Source: Mangrovicoccus sp049603835
GTDB lineage: Bacteria > Pseudomonadota > Alphaproteobacteria > Rhodobacterales > Rhodobacteraceae
Length of the DNA: 64,000 nucleotides
Direction: 5' to 3'
NCBI GenBank assembly: GCA_049603835.1
Contig: JBMYSZ010000010.1
Location: 59,721-123,720 of the forward strand
Shown here: positions 34,521 to 43,652 of the stretch, piece by piece
How the letters are laid out: each line of letters opens with the position of its first letter
How positions within the stretch are numbered: the first letter of the stretch is position 1
The notes under the pieces: generated by a model
Seen by the model: the letters and a program-made list of their open reading frames with translations, nothing else
Told to the model about the DNA's origin: nothing
Database searches by the model: none
Made by a program: the position numbers and the translations under genes

Positions 34521-35378
34521 ATGACCCATGCCAATGACGCCCAAGCCGAGTTCTGGAATAGTGACCCCGGCAAGAATTGGGTGCGCTTTCAACCAGATCT
34601 AGACGCGCTGCACCAATCAGTGACGGATCGTCTTTTGGAACTTGCGGCCGCCCAGCTTGGCGAGGTGGGGCTCGATATCGGCTGCGGCGCGGGTGGTTCG
34701 GCTCTGGATTTGGCGCGCCAAGTCGGGCCAGAGGGGGAGGTCACTGGGGTTGATATCTCGGATGTGCTTTTGGCCTGTGCCGAAGAGCGCGGGCGTCAGG
34801 CGGGCCTTTCCCAGCTGCGCTTTATGCATCACGACGCCCAAGACGCGGAATTGCCACCGCATAGCTTCGATCTGGCCATTTCCCGTTTTGGGGTGATGTT
34901 CTTTGCCGACCCGGTTGCTGCCTTTGCCACTATTGCCAAAGCTCTGCGTCCCGGCGGTCGGATGGTTTTTGCTGCCTGGGCCGGGACCGCCCATAATCCT
35001 TGGTTCCGCGACACATATGAGATCGCCGCTGCGCATTTGGGTGCGCCAGATTTGGGCCCCGATGGCACCGGCCCCGGACCGCAGGCTTTCGCGGATACCG
35101 CGCGGGTGCTGGATATTTTGACCCAGGCCGGGCTCCAAAACCCGCAGGTTGTGACGGAGGATATCCTATTGCGCCATCCCGGCGGGTTAGACCCGGTGAT
35201 GCAGACATTGCCCTATATCGGCCCGATCCCGCGAGTTATGCGGGAGCATAATGGCACTGCCAATGATCTTCGTGTTATTCTTGACCGAGTTCACAGGCAT
35301 TTTCAGCGTTATTCCCGCCCCGATGGGGTGGCGCTGCCAGCCAAACTGCATTTCTACTCTTGCCAAGCGCCCAAGTAA
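34521..35378 (+). CDS. Class I SAM-dependent methyltransferase
   Basis: 285 residues from ATG 34521; the frame extends 39 codons upstream but those look non-coding. Start QAEFWNSDPGKNWVRFQPDLDAL resembles UbiE/Methyltransf_11 proteins. Motif I GLDIGCGAGGSALDLARQVG, acidic GVDISDVLL, and FGVMFFADPVAAFATIAKALRPGGRMVFAAWA are intact. Substrate unknown. Upstream of rnr. Confidence 0.88.
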   Translation: MTHANDAQAEFWNSDPGKNWVRFQPDLDALHQSVTDRLLELAAAQLGEVGLDIGCGAGGSALDLARQVGPEGEVTGVDISDVLLACAEERGRQAGLSQLRFMHHDAQDAELPPHSFDLAISRFGVMFFADPVAAFATIAKALRPGGRMVFAAWAGTAHNPWFRDTYEIAAAHLGAPDLGPDGTGPGPQAFADTARVLDILTQAGLQNPQVVTEDILLRHPGGLDPVMQTLPYIGPIPRVMREHNGTANDLRVILDRVHRHFQRYSRPDGVALPAKLHFYSCQAPK

Positions 35379-35447
35379 TCCCACCCATCCCTTGGGGCAT
35401 GATCGCTTTCGCGTGACCTGCCCCGCGCGGCGTGATACAGGCGCTTT

Positions 35448-37724
35448 ATGACTCGTATTCCCACGAAGGAAAAGATCCTGGCATGGATCTCTGACCATCC
35501 CTCCCAAACTTCGAAACGCGACATCGCTAAAGCTTTTGGCATCAAAGGTGCGGCGCGGATCGATCTGAAATCTGTTTTGCGCGAGCTAGAGGCCGAGGGC
35601 CATCTGGAAAAGCGCCGCCGCAGCTATGCGGATCCAGAGCGTTTGCCGCCGGTCTCGGTGCTGCAAGTTCTGGCACCTAATGACCAAGGCGATTTGTTTG
35701 CGCGGCCGCTGGAATGGCATGGGGAAGGTGCCGAGCCCAAGATATTGATGATGCTGCGCGAGGCGGATCCTGCCTTGGGCGAGGGCGACCGCATCTTGGC
35801 CCGCCTGCAGCATGTGGGTGAGGAAGACCATCATTATGAGGCCCGCCTGATCCGCCGTATCGGCACCAATCCCCGCCGCATTTTGGGCATCTTCCGCAAA
35901 GGTGCGGAAGGCGGGCGGATCGTGCCGATTGATAAAAAGGCGGATAAGGAATGGAGCGTCGCGCCAGGTGCGATGCACGGTGCCAAAGATGGCGAGCTGG
36001 TGGAGGCCGAGCAGGCCGGGCCGCGCGTGCGCATGGGCCTACCTGTGGCGCGGGTCATCTCGCGCTTGGGCGATCCATCCGCGCCGAAAGCTGTGTCCCT
36101 GATCGCTATTCATCAACATGGCATTCCCGACGCCTTCCCCGATAAGGTCATGGCCGAAGCTGACGCGCAAAAACCCATGGCTTTGGGCAAGCGCGAAGAT
36201 CTGCGGGATCTGCCGCTGGTCACCATCGACCCGGCAGATGCGCGCGATCATGATGATGCGGTATATGCCCATGCGGATGAGGATCCAAACAATCCCGGCG
36301 GCCATGTGCTTTGGGTGGCGATTGCCGATGTGGCCGCTTATGTGCTCCCCGGCTCCGCGCTCGACCGCGAGGCCAAGCTGCGGGGCAACTCCACCTATTT
36401 CCCCGACCGCGTCGTGCCGATGCTGCCAGATCGTCTGTCGGGCGATCTTTGTTCGCTGCATGAGGCTGTGCCGCGCCCTTGTATGGCGGTGCGCATGGTG
36501 TTGTCGGCGGATGGCACTAAGCTGAGCCATAAATTCACCCGTGGCATGATGCGTTCGGCGGCGTCCCTGACCTATGAGCAAGCCCAAGCCGCCATCGAAG
36601 GCCGGGGCGAAGGGAAGGCCGAAACTCTGCTAGAGCCCGTGCTCAAGCCGCTTTACGCCGCTTATGAAGCGCTCAAACTCGCCCGTTCTCGGCGGCAACC
36701 GCTAGAGCTTGATCTGCCCGAACGCAGCATTCGTTTGAGTGATGAAGGCAAAGTCAGCTCGGTGGCCTTCCGCGAGCGGTTCGATGCTCATCGCCTGATC
36801 GAAGAATTTATGGTCTTGGCCAATGTTTGTGCTGCCGAAACCTTGTCGGCGCATCGCCGCCCGCTGCTTTTCCGGGTTCATGAAGAACCCGATGCCGATA
36901 AGCTAGAGGCGCTGCGCGAAACGGCCCAAGCCTCGGGGCTGGTGCTGGCTAAGGGGCAGGTGCTGAAAACCCATCACCTCAATCGCCTATTGGAGCAAGC
37001 CGCCGGAACGGATCAAGCCGAGCTGATCAACCTGACCACTCTACGCTCGATGACCCAGGCCTATTACACGCCTGATAATTACGGGCATTTCGGGCTGGCG
37101 CTTCGCCATTACGCGCATTTCACCTCGCCTATCCGGCGCTATGCGGATTTGATCGTGCATCGCGCGCTGATCGCCGCCCATGGCTGGGGCGATGACGGGA
37201 TGCGGCCCGAAGATGAAGACGAGCTCGACAAAACCGCCAAGCATATCTCGGATACGGAGCGCCGCTCTATGGCGGCTGAGCGTGACACCACGGATCGCTA
37301 TCTCGCGGCCTTTCTCTCCGAGCGTCTCGGCGCTGAGATGGGCGGGCGCATTGCCGGGGTTGCGAAATTTGGCCTCTTTGTGCGGCTTGATGAAACGGGC
37401 GCTGATGGGCTTGTGCCGGTGCGTTCGCTTGGGGCGGAGTATTTCCATTTCGACCCGGTGGCGCAGACGCTTATGGGGTCCGATACTGGCCGGGTGCTCA
37501 GCCTCGGCCAGCGGGTCTTGGTGCGCATGGCCGAAGCAGAGCCGCTCACCGGCGGTGTGGCGCTAGAGCTGTTAGAGGTCGAGGGCGAGGCGCTTAAACG
37601 TGGCCCTCAGCCCGCGCGCGGCAAATTCGGTAAGGGCAAAGGAAAGGGCAAGGGCCGGGTTGCGGGCAAGGCCTTCCGCGCCAAGCCGAAATCGCCCCGC
37701 AAGGTCAGTCGGACGCGTCGCTAA
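35448..37724 (+). CDS. rnr: Ribonuclease R
   Basis: 758 residues. Processive 3'-5' exoribonuclease that degrades structured RNA. Order: N-terminal winged helix (KEKILAWISDHPSQTSKRDIAKAF), cold-shock domains, RNB domain with TIDPADARDHDDAVYA (metal Asp residues) and HFTSPIRRYADLIVHRAL, S1 domain near 630-715 (GRIAGVAKFGLFVRLDETGADGLVPV), and a Lys/Gly/Arg-rich tail. Confidence 0.97.
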   Translation: MTRIPTKEKILAWISDHPSQTSKRDIAKAFGIKGAARIDLKSVLRELEAEGHLEKRRRSYADPERLPPVSVLQVLAPNDQGDLFARPLEWHGEGAEPKILMMLREADPALGEGDRILARLQHVGEEDHHYEARLIRRIGTNPRRILGIFRKGAEGGRIVPIDKKADKEWSVAPGAMHGAKDGELVEAEQAGPRVRMGLPVARVISRLGDPSAPKAVSLIAIHQHGIPDAFPDKVMAEADAQKPMALGKREDLRDLPLVTIDPADARDHDDAVYAHADEDPNNPGGHVLWVAIADVAAYVLPGSALDREAKLRGNSTYFPDRVVPMLPDRLSGDLCSLHEAVPRPCMAVRMVLSADGTKLSHKFTRGMMRSAASLTYEQAQAAIEGRGEGKAETLLEPVLKPLYAAYEALKLARSRRQPLELDLPERSIRLSDEGKVSSVAFRERFDAHRLIEEFMVLANVCAAETLSAHRRPLLFRVHEEPDADKLEALRETAQASGLVLAKGQVLKTHHLNRLLEQAAGTDQAELINLTTLRSMTQAYYTPDNYGHFGLALRHYAHFTSPIRRYADLIVHRALIAAHGWGDDGMRPEDEDELDKTAKHISDTERRSMAAERDTTDRYLAAFLSERLGAEMGGRIAGVAKFGLFVRLDETGADGLVPVRSLGAEYFHFDPVAQTLMGSDTGRVLSLGQRVLVRMAEAEPLTGGVALELLEVEGEALKRGPQPARGKFGKGKGKGKGRVAGKAFRAKPKSPRKVSRTRR

Positions 37725-37764
37725 GGGCGGCGCGAAATGTGATCGATTATTGCGACATTCTGGC

Positions 37765-37776
37765 AGGGTTAACCCT
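37765..37776. promoter_or_regulatory. 12-bp palindrome in the transglycosylase promoter region
   Basis: AGGGTTAACCCT is self-complementary, 66 bases before the transglycosylase start; a second TTAACC lies at 37811. TTAACC is half of a CtrA box, but the TTAA-N7-TTAA form is not present. Possible operator only. Confidence 0.3.
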
Positions 37777-37841
37777 ATGCGAACACATTCGGTTGCGGTA
37801 GGCTCACGCTTAACCACAATAACGAGCATAGGAGACCGCCC

Positions 37842-39137
37842 ATGCGGATCCGCACTGTTTTCGCTATTTTCGCGCTTTGCCTCTCTGTCAGTCCGTTACA
37901 GGCCGGCCCGCATCAGCCCATTCCGCGCCCGCAAATCGCGCAATTCCTGCCCAGCTCACCCCGTCCCTTGGCGCGACCAATGACAGGGGAAGAGCGTTTG
38001 ATCCAAGCCTCCGTCACCCAGTCGGGTTTTGAGGACTGGGTGGAGGATTTCAAACGCCGCGCCCGGTCCGAAGGCATTCGCGCCAGCATATTTGAGCGCG
38101 CCTTCGCCGGTGTGCGCTATGATGCCGAAGTGATCCGGCTGGACCGGCACCAGTCGGAATTCTCCAAAACCATGGGCCAGTATCTGGAAACAGCCGTTTC
38201 CGCCAATCGCATCAATTCCGGCCGCGCGGCCCTGGCGCAATATCCCCAGACCTTCGCCAAGATCGAGGCGCGCTATGGGGTGGAGAAAGAGGTCGTCGCG
38301 GCAATTTGGGGGCTCGAAAGCGCCTATGGCGGGTTTCGCGGCAATAGCGATGTGATCCGCTCGCTGGCGACTTTGGCCTATGATGGGCGGCGCGGCGCTT
38401 TCTTTGAAGAGCAGCTGATCGCCGCGTTGAAGATCTTGCAAGCCGGGGATGTGAGCCCGCGTGCCATGACCGGCTCTTGGGCGGGGGCGATGGGCCATAC
38501 GCAATTCATGCCCAGCAGCTATCTTGACTACGCGGTGGATTTCACCGGCGATGGCCGCCGGGATATTTGGTCGAATGACCCCACGGATGCGCTGGCCTCC
38601 ACAGCCGCTTATCTGGCGCGGCATGGCTGGCGCAAGGGGCTGCCTTGGGGGGTGGAGGTCGCTCTGCCGCCCGGCTTTGACTATGCGCTGACCGGCCATG
38701 GGGTGAAGCGCTCGGCGCGGCAATGGGCTAAGCTCGGCGTGCGGCGGATCGGGGCGAATACGCTGCCGGATCTGGGGCAAAGCTCGATCCTGGTGCCCGG
38801 CGGCGCAGGCGGGCCTGCCCTGATGATTTCCAGCAATTTCAATGTGATCGAACGCTATAACGCCGCTGATAGCTATGTGATTGCCGTGGGGCATCTGAGC
38901 GACCGGATGCGCGGCGCGGGCGGCTTTCGCGCCGCCTGGCCCAATGATGAACGCGGGCTGAAAACCTCGGAGCGCAAAGAGCTTCAGGCGCGGCTGACAG
39001 CGGCGGGCTATTCGACCCAAGGCGTAGATGGCCGCATCGGCCCCAACACAATCGACGCCATCCGCAAATACCAAGCCGCCCGCGGCCTCACCCCCGACGG
39101 CTATCCCAGCCTCTCACTTTTGCAGCGGCTGCGGTGA
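37842..39137 (+). CDS. Lytic murein transglycosylase (MltB/SLT_2) with peptidoglycan-binding domain
   Basis: 431 residues; AGGAG lies 8 bases upstream. Signal peptide ends near LQAG. SLT_2 domain with the catalytic Glu in IWGLESAYGGFRGN and the family piece GSWAGAMGHTQFMPSSY; a C-terminal peptidoglycan-binding type 1 domain (ELQARLTAAGYSTQGVDGRIGPNTIDAIRKYQ). Cleaves glycan strands in the periplasm. Confidence 0.95.
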   Translation: MRIRTVFAIFALCLSVSPLQAGPHQPIPRPQIAQFLPSSPRPLARPMTGEERLIQASVTQSGFEDWVEDFKRRARSEGIRASIFERAFAGVRYDAEVIRLDRHQSEFSKTMGQYLETAVSANRINSGRAALAQYPQTFAKIEARYGVEKEVVAAIWGLESAYGGFRGNSDVIRSLATLAYDGRRGAFFEEQLIAALKILQAGDVSPRAMTGSWAGAMGHTQFMPSSYLDYAVDFTGDGRRDIWSNDPTDALASTAAYLARHGWRKGLPWGVEVALPPGFDYALTGHGVKRSARQWAKLGVRRIGANTLPDLGQSSILVPGGAGGPALMISSNFNVIERYNAADSYVIAVGHLSDRMRGAGGFRAAWPNDERGLKTSERKELQARLTAAGYSTQGVDGRIGPNTIDAIRKYQAARGLTPDGYPSLSLLQRLR

Positions 39138-39152
39138 GGGGGGCGAAAGGCT

Positions 39153-40838
39153 TTAGTCCAGCTCCCCAAGCATCCCGTGATTGTCTGCATAAAGCTCGGC
39201 CCTAGTGATGACCCAATCTAGCACAATGCCATGGCCGTTTTCCGCATGGGGCAGGAGTAGGGCATAGGGCAAAACCAGGGTTGCGGCGATGAAAGACAGG
39301 TAAAGCCCCATGCCAATCGCCACGCCGACGACCTTATCGTTGAAATGGTAAGGCGTCTGGGACCAGCGGGCCAAAGTTTCGCGCAGCCAGCCATTGCCGG
39401 GAATGCGAAACCAAAATCCGAAATAAGCGAGCAGCGCATGCAGTGCGGTGGGCAGGAGCGTCGAGAAGATAGTGAAATAGAGCCAGCGCATGTCTTTCTC
39501 CGGCGAGGAAAGATCGCGGAAAAGCTGTTTGAGATCCAAAAGCGGCGCGTCGGGGGTAAGCTGGTTCAGCCCATGCACGGACCAAAGCAGCGCCGCGATC
39601 AGGCCAATCATCAGGATCACCGCCCCGAAAAGATCGGCCAGCCACCAGAGGACTGCGGCGGGCAAACTGCGGTTTTGCACCAGGGAGTGGCGCAGGGTGA
39701 GGCGTGTTAGGCCGAGGGAGAGATAATCAAAAACCGCATTCACCAAGGGCAAAAGCCCGAGGAAAAGGAGCAAGCTATCGGCCTCCGCGCCTGGATCGCG
39801 ATGGGCCACGCCATAGGCCAAACCCCCAAAGGCAAGCATTGTGAGCAGACTATAAGCGGCGCGCGGGGCTCGACGGCTTTTGACTGATTGTGCGATTGCG
39901 AATGTGGCCGCAAATGCGAATGGAAATGCGACCCTAAAGTCGATCAGGCTTGAGGATACAGCAGCGGACATGAATGCGCCAAAAATCGCCATTATGCCCA
40001 TCGACCCGAAAAATTGCGGTCCAACCCACAAGCCAAGTAGGATAGTGCCGGAAAGGCTGCCTGGAAATGCGACGCCGATACTATATCCACCTGCGGCTAC
40101 AATTAAAAAAGTACTTGCAAATAAAAATGTGAGTGCCAGCAAAGATGTTTTCAAAGACAAAGGTGAAATATATTTAAATAGGAGTACATACCATTTATTG
40201 TCATCATTTTTGACATGGTGCCGTAAAGTCCAATTTAAGCTAAATGATCGGAAAATGGAAATAGCTAGCCCCAAAAGCGCGCCGCCAAGCAAAGGTCCTT
40301 GCCACCAATGCTCGGCTTTTGGGATGATCTGTAACGCGCCCAAAAACTGTGCCTCACCGGAGAAAACCCAGATCAGTAGGGGAATGCCCAGCGGATAGGC
40401 CACCGCCAAAAGCAGCATGCGATCATAAGCCTGCCAATTCCAGGCGCGGCGCGGATTTGTCGGAAGCTTATATAGCGTTTGCCCCGGTTTGATCCGCCCG
40501 CGTTTTTCCTGCGTTTCCCAGGCCTCGCGCCAGTTTTCTGGATCTGCCTCGGTCGGTTTTGTAGCCATCAAATATTCCGGCGGGCACATCCAGCGATCTA
40601 ACTGCCATAGCAACCAAGAGAGCGGGCTGCGATAATAGCGCTGCATCGTGCCATCGCGCAGCCATTGGGTGATGCCGCGATCTTCTGGCTTGTTTCGAAA
40701 ATGCGCCAGAGTGACGAACGCCGCAAATAGCCCAGGAAGGGCAATCGCCAAAATCACCCAGTTTTGATCTAATAACTTTTCCCAAAATGGATCTGGTATC
40801 ACCGCGAACCCCTCAACACTCGCCCAAAGCCTAAGCAT
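39153..40838 (-). CDS. Large membrane protein A (paralogue of the 43653-45326 gene)
   Basis: 561 residues with about ten or more membrane segments. No named family recognised. Shared with the paralogue 2.8 kb away: [LD]xW-rich N-terminal region, AWNWQAYDRMLLLAVAYPLGIPLLIWVF (133 onward), LFLGLLPLVNAVFDYLSLGLTR, and MRWLYFTIFSTLLPTALHALL near the C-terminus. The middle (VAAGGYSIGVAFPG ... FAFAATFAIAQ) is Ala/Gly-rich and sits where the paralogue has its hexamer-coded repeat. The DNA here (39895-40090) is visibly more AT-rich and holds degenerate versions of the same hexamers. Confidence 0.82.
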   Translation of the reverse strand: MLRLWASVEGFAVIPDPFWEKLLDQNWVILAIALPGLFAAFVTLAHFRNKPEDRGITQWLRDGTMQRYYRSPLSWLLWQLDRWMCPPEYLMATKPTEADPENWREAWETQEKRGRIKPGQTLYKLPTNPRRAWNWQAYDRMLLLAVAYPLGIPLLIWVFSGEAQFLGALQIIPKAEHWWQGPLLGGALLGLAISIFRSFSLNWTLRHHVKNDDNKWYVLLFKYISPLSLKTSLLALTFLFASTFLIVAAGGYSIGVAFPGSLSGTILLGLWVGPQFFGSMGIMAIFGAFMSAAVSSSLIDFRVAFPFAFAATFAIAQSVKSRRAPRAAYSLLTMLAFGGLAYGVAHRDPGAEADSLLLFLGLLPLVNAVFDYLSLGLTRLTLRHSLVQNRSLPAAVLWWLADLFGAVILMIGLIAALLWSVHGLNQLTPDAPLLDLKQLFRDLSSPEKDMRWLYFTIFSTLLPTALHALLAYFGFWFRIPGNGWLRETLARWSQTPYHFNDKVVGVAIGMGLYLSFIAATLVLPYALLLPHAENGHGIVLDWVITRAELYADNHGMLGELD

Positions 40839-41001
40839 CTGCTGCCTTTACGTCCAGTCGGGCTCGCCCCACCGTTTTCCATAGTGGCGGCTTTGTGCCA
40901 GGCGCGGGCAAAGCCCCGCTGCCCCTAGCCAAGCCCCCAGCCCCATGTTAGCGCCCCCTCATACCGCGATTCCCGCAGGTATCCGGCGCAGGAGGCGACC
41001 C

Positions 41002-41829
41002 ATGCAACTGACACAGCACGGACTTTCCGTTCTTAACGATCTCTCATCTCGCTACGGGCTTTCCCAGGATGCGGTGCGGGCGATGATGGATGCTGTCTCC
41101 AATGGTGGTGGCAGCCAGGCGCAATTCTCGATCCCCGAGCTGGGCGGTATGGGCCAATGGCAGCAAGGCGGCATGATCATGGTGGGCGATATGTTCAATC
41201 ATGGGTTACAAGCTTTGGTGGGCAATCTATGTAGCGAAATCTCTGGCGCTTATTACAATGGCAGCTTTTATGAGCGCCCGGCGCCGAGCCAGGGCCAGTA
41301 CCAAGGCGGCGGCAGTTTTCAGACCATGGGCGGTGCCTGGTGGCCGGCGGAGCTGGGCAATCCTTCGTCTTCGGGCGCGCAGAATAATATGAGCTATGCG
41401 ATCTTCCCCGATAGCGCGCGGCTGGCGCTGATGCTCAATGGGCAGGTGACGGTGTATGACACGGGCCAGCATATGATTGGCGGTGTGGGCCAGCAGCAAT
41501 CGGGCGGCCAGGATCTGACCTTTACCAGCCAGTTTGGGACGGTCTATCTTAACCAGCTGCCGATTGTGTCGGGTGGTGGTTTTGGCCAAGCGCCTGCGCC
41601 GTCCTTCTCCAACCCCGCGCCGCAGCCGGATTTCCCGCAGCATCCCGAGCCGATGCAACCGCCCGCGCCAATGGAGCCGATGCAGCCGATGCAACCCCCG
41701 GCCGGTGGCCAAGCTAATCAGGGCGATGTCTTCGGCGCTTTGGAAAAGCTCGGCCAGCTGCGCGATATGGGCGTTTTGACCGAGGATGAGTTTCAGTCGA
41801 AAAAGGCGGAATTGCTGAGCCGCCTCTGA
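41002..41829 (+). CDS. SHOCT-domain protein
   Basis: 275 residues from ATG 41002 with GGAGG 7 bases upstream. N-terminal helix region (LTQHGLSVLNDLSSRYGLSQDAVRAMMDAV), a Gly/Gln/Ser-rich middle including GGAWWPAELG and NMSYAIFPDSARLALMLNGQVTVYDTGQH, a Pro/Met/Gln-rich linker, and a C-terminal SHOCT motif (LEKLGQLRDMGVLTEDEFQSKKAELLSRL). No signal peptide. SHOCT modules are short oligomerization helices. Sits alone on the plus strand between the two membrane-protein genes. Confidence 0.85.
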   Translation: MQLTQHGLSVLNDLSSRYGLSQDAVRAMMDAVSNGGGSQAQFSIPELGGMGQWQQGGMIMVGDMFNHGLQALVGNLCSEISGAYYNGSFYERPAPSQGQYQGGGSFQTMGGAWWPAELGNPSSSGAQNNMSYAIFPDSARLALMLNGQVTVYDTGQHMIGGVGQQQSGGQDLTFTSQFGTVYLNQLPIVSGGGFGQAPAPSFSNPAPQPDFPQHPEPMQPPAPMEPMQPMQPPAGGQANQGDVFGALEKLGQLRDMGVLTEDEFQSKKAELLSRL

Positions 41830-41895
41830 GCCGCCTATAACGCGACCCTGCCAGGGCGCCCTTTCCCGGCGCCCTTTTGGCCTCTCCGGCGGTCT

Positions 41896-42579
41896 TTACG
41901 GCCGCGTGGACATGCCCCAAATCGCGTCGAAATTCTCGCTTAGATCCAGGACTTCCCAGACCGGCCCCTTGCGCGAATGGAAGTCGATCTTGTAAATCAC
42001 CGTGCCCACCGCGCCGAGAATGCCGAATTCCGTCATCTCCAGCGCGTCGATTTTGCTCAGCCCGGTCTCCTCGCCGTAATAGGTGGAGGGCATGTCATGC
42101 ACGGGCGACATATGCACGATATCGGCATTCTCATCGGCCAGCAGAAACCCGGCCATCGTCCACATGAGCCCGCCGCCTGAGCGGATCTCGAAGCTTTCGA
42201 TTTCCTCAGAATAGCCATCTTGCGTATCGAGGCGGTAAAGCCACTCCTCCGAAGAACTCACAGCGAAAAGCCTGCCCTTCGGCCCGGCGGTTAGCCCATC
42301 GGCATTGGGGATGCCATGTTCGCCGATCAACTGGGTTTCGGCAGTCTCGGGATTGATCCGATAGATCGCATCTGCGGTGATGCCATAGAATTCCCCGTCG
42401 GGGGTAAAGGCGATATCCGTCATGGCCTGGGGCATTTGCCCAACCATGATCATTTCCCCGCTGGCATTATCATTATAGCCGAGCCTACCGTTTTGATCGG
42501 CGAAAAAGATCTGCTCGGCCCAGGCGGGGGTGGCAAGCAGCGGTAGACAAAGGCTGAGAAGACGAAGGAAAGGACGCAT
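41896..42579 (-). CDS. Secreted propeller-like protein 1 (tandem paralogue)
   Basis: 227 residues from ATG 42579 (GGAG 7 bases upstream). Signal peptide ends near TPAWAEQ. Repeated units such as QIFFADQNGRLGYNDNASGEMIMVGQMPQAMTDIAFTPDGEFYGITADAIYRINPET resemble beta-propeller blades. It lines up with the neighbouring 42769-43467 protein over its length (IYFSDHNGKLGYLDT, MPDVMTDLAF, LIGDHGVPGANAL, RSGG). No catalytic residues identified; likely extracytoplasmic binding protein. Confidence 0.85.
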   Translation of the reverse strand: MRPFLRLLSLCLPLLATPAWAEQIFFADQNGRLGYNDNASGEMIMVGQMPQAMTDIAFTPDGEFYGITADAIYRINPETAETQLIGEHGIPNADGLTAGPKGRLFAVSSSEEWLYRLDTQDGYSEEIESFEIRSGGGLMWTMAGFLLADENADIVHMSPVHDMPSTYYGEETGLSKIDALEMTEFGILGAVGTVIYKIDFHSRKGPVWEVLDLSENFDAIWGMSTRP

Positions 42580-42768
42580 GAAATGGCTCCACTGGGGACT
42601 GGTACAGATGTGGTAAGTGATGCCAGAAACCCCAGCGGGTGGAAGCCTGCGCCGGGCTATTGCGGCGCTATGACCGGGCCAAGCCTGGGGAGTGTTACAT
42701 CGCGGCCAGCGCAGCGCGCGCGCTGACCAAAAGGGCGGAAGGAGCATAGCCTACCGCTTTATTGCAGG

Positions 42769-43467
42769 TTAATTGCTGGCCAGAGCCGGCATGACCGCCA
42801 GGCCCCAAAGCTGCTCAAACCCGGCGCTTAGATCCAGCACTTCGGTCGGCGCCCCGGTTTCGGTGTTGATCTCATAAAGCTTTGTGCCCGCAGCGCCCAC
42901 CAACTGCCCTTGGCTCGTGGTCGCCAGACCGTAAAGATTGGTGAGTCCCGTGCTAAACAGCTTGGTCGCGCCCTTATCATCCGTGTCGATATGATAGATC
43001 TCGGCCGCGTTATTGGCCAAAAGCAGCCCGCTCGGCACCACAACCAGATCGCCCCCCGACCGCGTGCCGATATCGCCCAGCTCTTGGCTCGATGCATTCG
43101 CGGGATCAATGGCATACACCCCGGTGCGGTTAAAACTCGCCGAAATCAGGATATCCTGCGGCCCAGCGATCAGCGCATTCGCCCCCGGCACCCCATGATC
43201 CCCGATCAGCGTCGCCGCGCCTGTGGCCGCATCAATGCTATAGAGTTTGCTAAAGGACACGCCGTAAAGCTGCCCGGTGGAGGAAAAGGCAAGATCCGTC
43301 ATCACATCGGGCATATCGCCCACCACGCTCACCTCCCGCGCATCGGTATCAAGATAACCGAGTTTGCCATTATGGTCAGAGAAATAGATCTTATCCGCAA
43401 AGGCCGGCCCCAACGGCAGGGCACAGAGGCAGAGCAGAGCAGCGGAGCGAAGGGAAAAGCGAGGCAT
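42769..43467 (-). CDS. Secreted propeller-like protein 2 (tandem paralogue)
   Basis: 232 residues from ATG 43467 (AAGGA 8 bases upstream). Signal peptide ends near GPAFAD. Same architecture as the downstream paralogue: DKIYFSDHNGKLGYLDTDAREV, DVMTDLAFSSTGQLYGVSFSKLYSIDAATGAATLIGDHG, then RSGGDLVVVPSGLLLANNAAEIYHI. The 189-base gap between the two has no terminator I can see, so they may be co-transcribed. Confidence 0.85.
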   Translation of the reverse strand: MPRFSLRSAALLCLCALPLGPAFADKIYFSDHNGKLGYLDTDAREVSVVGDMPDVMTDLAFSSTGQLYGVSFSKLYSIDAATGAATLIGDHGVPGANALIAGPQDILISASFNRTGVYAIDPANASSQELGDIGTRSGGDLVVVPSGLLLANNAAEIYHIDTDDKGATKLFSTGLTNLYGLATTSQGQLVGAAGTKLYEINTETGAPTEVLDLSAGFEQLWGLAVMPALASN

Positions 43468-43652
43468 AGGAAGATCCTTTGATAAGGGAAGGCCGGGTGG
43501 GCCAGGGGGAGCCAGGGGGCGACAGGAAACAGCACACTCGCAAAAACTGCCGCCCAGCGTTTCTGAGCCTCGCATTAACGTCAAGCAATTTGTGCAAATG
43601 TTGCGCGATCAGCTGGGGTGCCTGGCCAGAAAGTCGGGTTTTCCCGAAGCCC